From CAMCXT01 sp046302715 (GTDB lineage: Bacteria; Bacteroidota; Bacteroidia; M30B66): a DNA stretch of 20,283 nucleotides. The DNA is taken from the NCBI GenBank assembly GCA_046302715.1, contig JBKCHQ010000108.1:1-20283 (forward strand), written 5' to 3'. This document shows positions 15,413 through 20,283 of the stretch, in pieces. The notes under the pieces were generated by a model, which ran no database searches, was not told where the DNA came from, and saw only the letters and a program-made list of their open reading frames with translations. A program made the translations under genes and the position numbers. Numbering within the stretch: position 1 is the first letter of the stretch; every line of letters begins with the position of its first letter.

Positions 15413-16232
15413 TGGTCTCCTGTTTGGCTTCTAAAGTGTCGCGTTCTTGTTTTAAGAGATTGCGTATCACGTAAACGTATGAAATATTCTGAAAGTCGGT
15501 ACTCAACCTTACTTTGATTTCCTTAAAACTTTCGCCCGATGTTCCTAATTGTGCCACTTTACCCACCATTATGTTGCGAGGGAAAATGGAGTAGGATGTA
15601 GTAACGATGGTATCGCCAACGGCTACTTTGGCATGACTTGGAATATCGAGCAAATTTGCCGTATTGGGGGCACCACCTGTCCAAACCGTGGAACCAAAAT
15701 ATCCGTTTTTACGAATCATTGAAGAAATTCGTGTTTTACTGTTCAAAACTGAAATTACCGTTGAAAAATGTTCTGACACATCGCTTACAATTCCCACAAC
15801 TCCGGTGCTTGAAATTACGGCCATATCGCGCTCTATTCCTTTGTTTCGACCGGCATCGAGGGTTAGATAGTTGTTAATTTTACTATAGCTGTTATTGATT
15901 ACACGTGCGCTGATGTATTCGTATTGCTGCTGGTAGAGTGTGTCGTTTATTTTGATACGCGTGAAAGACTTGTCATAAAACGAATTTGAGTCGGCTTTTC
16001 GGAGTCGGGCATTTTCTTCGGCAAGCAATCGGTTGGTTACGCCCAGGGTTAGGTAATCTGTAACATTGGAGTAGGCCGAATAAATGCTTCCGGTAATTTG
16101 ATTCGAAAAGGAAACAATGACTTCGCGTTGATAGCTGTTGTTTTTGGCCAGCAGAAAAATGCAGATCCCTTGCAGCAGCAAAAAGTATAGAAAGAAGTTG
16201 TACTTTTTGAGAAGTAGGAAAAAATTCCGCAT
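15402..16232 (-). CDS. mreC: rod shape-determining protein MreC
   Basis: 276 residues: a short cytoplasmic tail, one membrane segment at about residues 12-30, a coiled-coil region at about 55-85 (including RLLAEENARLRK), then the periplasmic beta-barrel domain with ARVINNSYSKINNYLTLDAGRNKGI and GVVGIVSDVS, typical of MreC. It bridges MreB and the periplasmic PBPs. It follows mreB after 25 bases and overlaps mreD. The C-terminal tail past about residue 250 is charged and probably disordered. Confidence 0.95.
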   Translation of the reverse strand: MRNFFLLLKKYNFFLYFLLLQGICIFLLAKNNSYQREVIVSFSNQITGSIYSAYSNVTDYLTLGVTNRLLAEENARLRKADSNSFYDKSFTRIKINDTLYQQQYEYISARVINNSYSKINNYLTLDAGRNKGIERDMAVISSTGVVGIVSDVSEHFSTVISVLNSKTRISSMIRKNGYFGSTVWTGGAPNTANLLDIPSHAKVAVGDTIVTTSYSIFPRNIMVGKVAQLGTSGESFKEIKVRLSTDFQNISYVYVIRNLLKQERDTLEAKQETNVQ

Positions 16233-16257
16233 TGTTTTCTGGCTTTGCTGTATCGAA

Positions 16258-17280
16258 TCAGCGAATCAGGAATTTGAATTTATCTCTGTTTTTAAGAGCG
16301 ATTCCGGTTCCACGGGCAACAGCACGAAGGGGATCTTCGGCAATATAAACCGGCAATTTGGTTCGTGCCGATATACGTTTATCAAGGCCCCTAAGCATGG
16401 AACCACCGCCCGCCAGATAAATACCAGTTCGATAAATGTCGGCCGAAAGTTCGGGTGGGGTCATTTCGAGGGCGTTGAGAATGGCCGTTTCAATTTTAGC
16501 GATGGATTTATCCAAACAATGGGCAATTTCTTGATAGGATACCGTAATTTCTTTAGGAATACCAGTCATCATATCTCTGCCGTGTACTGCATAATCTGGT
16601 GGAGGATTATCAATTTCGGTTAAGGCGGCACCCACTTCAATTTTAATTTTCTCGGCCGTGCGCTCCCCGATATGAATGTTGTGTTGGCGACGCATATAAT
16701 CTTCGATATCAGACGTAAAATCATCGCCCGCTACACGAATACTTTTATCGCACACAATACCGCCCAAAGCAATAACAGCAATTTCGGAGGTTCCTCCACC
16801 GATATCGATAATCATATTGCCCATCGGCTCTTCAACGTCAATACCGATACCGATAGCTGCAGCCATAGGTTCGTGAATAAGATGCACCTCTTTAGCGCCG
16901 GCATGTTCGGCCGAATCGCGTACGGCTCGCTTTTCAACCTCGGTAATACCCGATGGAATGCAAATTACCATCACCAATGAAGGAGAAAACAGCTTACGGC
17001 CCGGATTAATCATTTTAATCATGCCCCGAATCATATGTTCGGCTGCGTTAAAATCGGCAATTACACCGTCTTTTAAGGGACGCACGGTTTTTATGTTCTC
17101 ATGCGTTTTCCCATGCATCTGCTGCGCTTGTTTGCCCACGGCAATTACTTTACCGCTGGAGCGCTCAATGGCCACAATGGATGGCTCATCCACGACTACT
17201 TTATCGTTGTGTATAATGATGGTGTTGGCGGTTCCGAGGTCGATAGCGATTTCCTGGGTGAAAAAGTTGAATAAACCCAT
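16258..17280 (-). CDS. mreB: rod shape-determining actin homologue MreB
   Basis: 340 residues, the family's usual length. MreB is a bacterial actin that forms membrane-bound filaments and guides elongation synthesis. The phosphate-1 motif IDLGTANT lies near residue 12, the phosphate-2 motif IDIGGGTSEIAVI at about 160-170, and the adenosine motif AGGGSMLRGLD near residue 290. The N-terminal MGLFNFF could serve as an amphipathic membrane-binding stretch. It starts only four bases after the purH stop, so both are likely on one transcript. Ends in TGA. Confidence 0.97.
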   Translation of the reverse strand: MGLFNFFTQEIAIDLGTANTIIIHNDKVVVDEPSIVAIERSSGKVIAVGKQAQQMHGKTHENIKTVRPLKDGVIADFNAAEHMIRGMIKMINPGRKLFSPSLVMVICIPSGITEVEKRAVRDSAEHAGAKEVHLIHEPMAAAIGIGIDVEEPMGNMIIDIGGGTSEIAVIALGGIVCDKSIRVAGDDFTSDIEDYMRRQHNIHIGERTAEKIKIEVGAALTEIDNPPPDYAVHGRDMMTGIPKEITVSYQEIAHCLDKSIAKIETAILNALEMTPPELSADIYRTGIYLAGGGSMLRGLDKRISARTKLPVYIAEDPLRAVARGTGIALKNRDKFKFLIR

Positions 17281-17284
17281 ATTT

Positions 17285-18784
17285 TTAATGTTTAAAATGT
17301 CTGATTCCTGTTGTTACCATGCTTATTGATGCTTTGTTTGCGGCATCTATGGATTCTTGATCTTTAATGGAGCCGCCCGGTTGTATAACGGCTGTTACGC
17401 CCTGTTGTGCTGCAATAGTAACACAATCGGGAAAAGGGAAAAAAGCGTCTGAAGCCATTGCAGCACCGTTTATGTCTAAGCCCATTCGCCTTGCTTTATC
17501 AATGGCTTGATTTAGCGCATCCACGCGTGAGGTTTGCCCCGTCCCGCTGGCCAGCATCTGCTTGTCTTTAACCAAAACTATGGCGTTTGATTTGGTATTT
17601 TTAACAAGGATGGAGGCGAATTCCAAATCGGATAACTCTCGGCTGCTTGGAGCCTTTTCTGTAACAACCGTAAAGGCATTTACTTGCTCTACCGATAAAT
17701 CTGCCTCCTGAACCAGCATGCCATTAATGGCACTTCGTCGTTCTTCAATATTGCGCTGCCAGGGATGCGTTTGTAGTAATATTCGATTTTTCTTTTTGGT
17801 TAAACATTCAAGGGCCTCGGGCTCAAAACCGGGAGCGAGCAACACTTCGAAGAAGAGCGTATCTAGTTCGGCGGCCGTTTCGAGGTTAATAAGCGTGTTA
17901 AAGATGAGGATGCCCCCAAAAGCTGAGATCGGATCGGCCTGCAGTGCTTTACGATAGGCTTCAAGAGGATGGCTTGCGATAGCAGCTCCGCAAGCATTGT
18001 TATGTTTAAGAATGGCGCAACCACCTGAAGGAAATTCGTTCATCAGCTTCAATGCAGCATCAATATCCAACAAATTATTGTACGAAAGTTCCTTGCCGCT
18101 TAACTGGGTAAACACTTCGTTGAGATTGCCTTCGAAATGTGCCTTTTGATGAGGGTTTTCGCCGTAACGCAATGTTTTAACAGTGGTGTAATCGCCAGCA
18201 AGCCAATCGGAAATATGGCGGTCGTATGCCGAACTTACCCTAAATGCCTTTAAAGCTGCCATTTTTCGGTGTTCGAGCTGCGTACATCCCTCATGTTCAG
18301 ATAGTATTTTCTCCAGCCAGCTGTATTGTTCACGCGAGGAGATGATGAGTACATCGGTAAAGTTCTTGGCAGCGGCACGAATAAGGCTAATGCCTCCGAT
18401 GTCAATTTTTTCTATGATTTCGGCTTCAGATGCTCCCGATTTTACAGTGGCTTCGAAGGGATATAAATCTACAATAACGAGATCAATTTCGGGTATATCA
18501 TATTGCTCGAGCTGCGCAACATCAGCTTCTTCGCCACGTCGACTCAGAATTCCGCCGAATACTTTAGGATGCAGGGTTTTAACCCGTCCACCTAAAATGG
18601 AAGGGTAGGAAGTAAGCGATTCAACTGCATGCACCTCAATGCCTAATTCTTCAATGTGTGATTGCGTGCCTCCGGTGGAGTAAATGCGCACACCAAAGCG
18701 ATTCAGCGTTTTAACCAGCTGATTTAGCCCCTCTTTATGGGAAACCGATATAAGTGCACTTTTTACCTCTTTTCGCGAATTCAT
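17285..18784 (-). CDS. purH: bifunctional AICAR transformylase/IMP cyclohydrolase PurH
   Basis: 499 residues from the ATG at 18784; a TTG ten codons earlier would overlap the -7 promoter box and is rejected. PurH carries out the last two steps of de novo IMP synthesis, formylation of AICAR by 10-formyl-THF followed by ring closure. The N-terminal MGS-like cyclohydrolase domain (about 1-150) begins SALISVSHKEGL and contains DLYPFEATV and KIDIGGISLIRAAAKN. The transformylase domain follows, with RYGENPHQ and the catalytic KHNNACG (Lys260-His261). The C-terminus ends in GSIKDQESIDAA and TTGIRHF, typical of the family. It is the first gene of the operon that continues into mreB. Cytoplasmic. Confidence 0.97.
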   Translation of the reverse strand: MNSRKEVKSALISVSHKEGLNQLVKTLNRFGVRIYSTGGTQSHIEELGIEVHAVESLTSYPSILGGRVKTLHPKVFGGILSRRGEEADVAQLEQYDIPEIDLVIVDLYPFEATVKSGASEAEIIEKIDIGGISLIRAAAKNFTDVLIISSREQYSWLEKILSEHEGCTQLEHRKMAALKAFRVSSAYDRHISDWLAGDYTTVKTLRYGENPHQKAHFEGNLNEVFTQLSGKELSYNNLLDIDAALKLMNEFPSGGCAILKHNNACGAAIASHPLEAYRKALQADPISAFGGILIFNTLINLETAAELDTLFFEVLLAPGFEPEALECLTKKKNRILLQTHPWQRNIEERRSAINGMLVQEADLSVEQVNAFTVVTEKAPSSRELSDLEFASILVKNTKSNAIVLVKDKQMLASGTGQTSRVDALNQAIDKARRMGLDINGAAMASDAFFPFPDCVTIAAQQGVTAVIQPGGSIKDQESIDAANKASISMVTTGIRHFKH

Positions 18785-18802
18785 TCCCTTTAAAATATCC
18801 TG

Positions 18803-18810
18803 CAAACTTA
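18803..18810 (-). promoter_or_regulatory. -7 box of the purH-mre operon
   Basis: The minus strand reads TAAGTTTG, an exact TAnnTTTG match, ending 19 bases before the purH ATG; the leader would be roughly 12-15 nt and contains AAAGGGA next to the ATG. A clear TTG -33 element is not seen, so the match is partial. This is the only good promoter candidate upstream of the six-gene operon. Confidence 0.45.
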
Positions 18811-18872
18811 ACAAAGAATAGCGTTGTTTTTATCGAATTTTAAAGAGATGGCTTCATCTTTCCGTTTTTTTT

Positions 18873-18886
18873 TTAACAAATGTTAA
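18873..18886. promoter_or_regulatory. palindrome in the divergent intergenic region
   Basis: TTAACA at 18873-18878 and TGTTAA at 18881-18886 form a perfect 6-bp inverted repeat around AA, next to a run of ten T. It lies between purH (minus) and the acyltransferase gene (plus), about 90 bases upstream of the purH start, and could be an operator or an AT-rich upstream element. The rest of 18815-19038 shows no clear plus-strand promoter; the best -7 candidate is TGAATTTG at 18894-18901, one base from consensus. Confidence 0.3.
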
Positions 18887-19038
18887 TTCAATCTGAATTT
18901 GCGCTAAAATTTATTGATTTTCAGACAATAAGTAAAGGAACAGGTTCGATAATCAATGCAGCTCCTAAACAAGTAAACAATTTTCGTGTTTCTAGGCTCA
19001 ATGCTAATCAATAATTCGTGAACTTTACGGCCGCATTT

Positions 19039-20256
19039 ATGAGCAGTTGCACCTTTGCTAAAACGTCTCGACTTCAGGTTTTGGAAGAAACTTCAAGCGC
19101 TGTTCCATTGAAGTTTACCCTCGAGCAAAGTGCTAATTACAACCTATTTGAACAATGGGGAGAAGGAATTGGCGGATCAAAGGCATTTCTGAGAGCATTA
19201 GAGGTGATAAACAGTGGCCAATGTCAATTGTTATTTCCAACAGTTTATGATAACCAAGGCTTACTAACTGCTGCTTATTTTTCGGTATTGCCATTAGATG
19301 ATTCACTTATTCAATCGTTTACAAATTACTCTGCCGATGGGGCAAAAGATTTTTTGGGGCGTGTAAGTGCGCAACTTGTGTATCCACTCCTTAAAGGCGG
19401 CAGGGAAAAAACTATACTTATGGTGGGCAATCCGCATGTGAGTGGGAGTTATGCTACCGTTTTTCGGCCGGGTACCAGCGATGGGTATAAAGCAGAGCTC
19501 TTACGCTACATGATGGCTCAAACGCAGCGCGAGGCAGGTCCTTTTGATGTCTGGATTGTTAAAGATTGCAGCATAAATGTCGAATTAAAATCCAAACAAG
19601 CTAATGCGTTTATCCCTGTGCCTACATTGCCCTTGATGCAAATTATCCTGAGGCCTGAATGGCATTCATTTACAGATTATTTGAATGCGATGAGTGCCAA
19701 ATATCGTATTCGTGCAAAAGCGGCACTTAAACGTGCTGCCGAATTAGAAACAGAATGCTGGGACTTTGAGCAAATTTTGGGGCATCAAAGCGAAATAGAG
19801 GAATTGTATGCCAGTGTGTTTAATGCGGCAAAATTTAGATATCATCCTCTACCCTTTGCGTATATTAAAAAACTTACGCAGTATTCTAATGAATCTCCCT
19901 TTCGATTTACAGTTTGGAAACATGCTGGTAAGTTAATTGGTTTTTCGTTGTTGCTTTGTAAAGGTGATTTTGCCGATGCGCATTTGGTGGGACTCGATTA
20001 TGCGTACAACCGCAGCCATGCTTTATATTTAAACATGCTCTATCGATATATTAGTGATGGTATTGATTTAGGCATACGTCAATTAAACCTTGGTCGTACC
20101 GCCATGGAAATTAAAAGTACAGTAGGCGCCGAGCCTTACGAGCATTTTGTGTATTTCAAATTCAAAAACAAGTTACGTCACAATTTGGCCGGCTGTTTAG
20201 CCTCGGGTGTTGGTCATGAAACTTGGGTACAAAGACATCCATTTAAAGCGGAATAA
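19039..20256 (+). CDS. FemAB/GNAT-like acyltransferase domain protein
   Basis: 405 residues from the ATG at 19039; a GTG seven codons earlier (19018) is the alternative. No signal peptide or membrane segment is seen. The C-terminal half resembles the BioF2/FemAB-like GNAT fold: a helix with FTDYLNAMSAKYRIRAKAALKRA, then FRFTVWKHAGKLIGFSLLL (a core strand of the acyl-donor site), AHLVGLDYAYNRSHALYLNMLYRYI, and GIRQLNLGRTAMEIKSTVGA near the end. Related proteins transfer amino acids or acyl groups to peptidoglycan precursors, lipids or sugars; the substrate here cannot be told. It is divergent from the purH-mre operon. The coding region is complete and followed by 27 bases to the window edge in which nothing is seen. 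Gene reality is high, function moderate. Confidence 0.75.
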   Translation: MSSCTFAKTSRLQVLEETSSAVPLKFTLEQSANYNLFEQWGEGIGGSKAFLRALEVINSGQCQLLFPTVYDNQGLLTAAYFSVLPLDDSLIQSFTNYSADGAKDFLGRVSAQLVYPLLKGGREKTILMVGNPHVSGSYATVFRPGTSDGYKAELLRYMMAQTQREAGPFDVWIVKDCSINVELKSKQANAFIPVPTLPLMQIILRPEWHSFTDYLNAMSAKYRIRAKAALKRAAELETECWDFEQILGHQSEIEELYASVFNAAKFRYHPLPFAYIKKLTQYSNESPFRFTVWKHAGKLIGFSLLLCKGDFADAHLVGLDYAYNRSHALYLNMLYRYISDGIDLGIRQLNLGRTAMEIKSTVGAEPYEHFVYFKFKNKLRHNLAGCLASGVGHETWVQRHPFKAE

Positions 20257-20283
20257 ATCTGGCAATGAGCATGCTATAACTAT

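Noticed and set aside
18785..18814. TTG start of purH ten codons upstream
   Set aside because: It would overlap the -7 promoter box; the ATG at 18784 begins at the usual distance from the SALISVSHKEGL segment.

Overview
The window looks like a chromosomal segment from a member of the Bacteroidota, probably a gliding or rod-shaped Flavobacteriia-like or Cytophagia-like lineage. The evidence is a very large secreted protein ending in a gliding-motility (type IX secretion) C-terminal domain, a NagZ-type glycosidase fused to a serine beta-lactamase-like domain in one lipoprotein, the gene order purH-mreB-mreC-mreD-mrdA-rodA, and several TAnnTTTG-type promoter boxes with very short leaders. No rRNA, tRNA, CRISPR array or transposase was seen.

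Layout: apart from a possible gene tail at the left edge, everything from 233 to 18784 is on the minus strand. (1) 1-2000 is an AT-rich accessory stretch with two unrelated small lipoproteins, long spacers, one attC-like inverted-repeat element and a broken small reading frame. (2) 2009-5639 has ordinary composition: the NagZ/beta-lactamase fusion lipoprotein and the tRNA hydroxylase MiaE. (3) 5640-7297 is a second AT-rich accessory patch: a truncated secreted-protein start, an SRPBCC-like protein, a second attC-like element, and a MntA/HepT nucleotidyltransferase toxin-antitoxin pair with its own promoter. (4) 7298-11727 holds an M15 D-Ala-D-Ala carboxypeptidase-like gene whose start overlaps the end of the giant type IX-secreted protein gene. 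(5) 11778-18784 is a tight operon read right to left: purH, mreB, mreC, mreD, mrdA (PBP2), rodA, i.e. purine synthesis followed by the elongasome. (6) A divergent plus-strand gene for a FemAB/GNAT-like acyltransferase begins near 19039.

Much of the window concerns the cell wall: MreB/C/D position the elongasome, RodA polymerises glycan, PBP2 crosslinks it, the M15 peptidase trims peptide stems, and the NagZ-type lipoprotein would split muropeptides.

The most striking observation is that rodA is interrupted by one in-frame TGA at codon 229. The frame is otherwise intact and conserved on both sides, so this is a very recent nonsense mutation, a sequence error, or a leaky stop (TGA followed by C). 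The second is a pair of elements 5.5 kb apart that share outer arms (GC-TAAC and GTTA-GC with extra bases in one arm), each lying just upstream of an AT-rich accessory gene. They resemble integron attC sites, although no integrase is in view.
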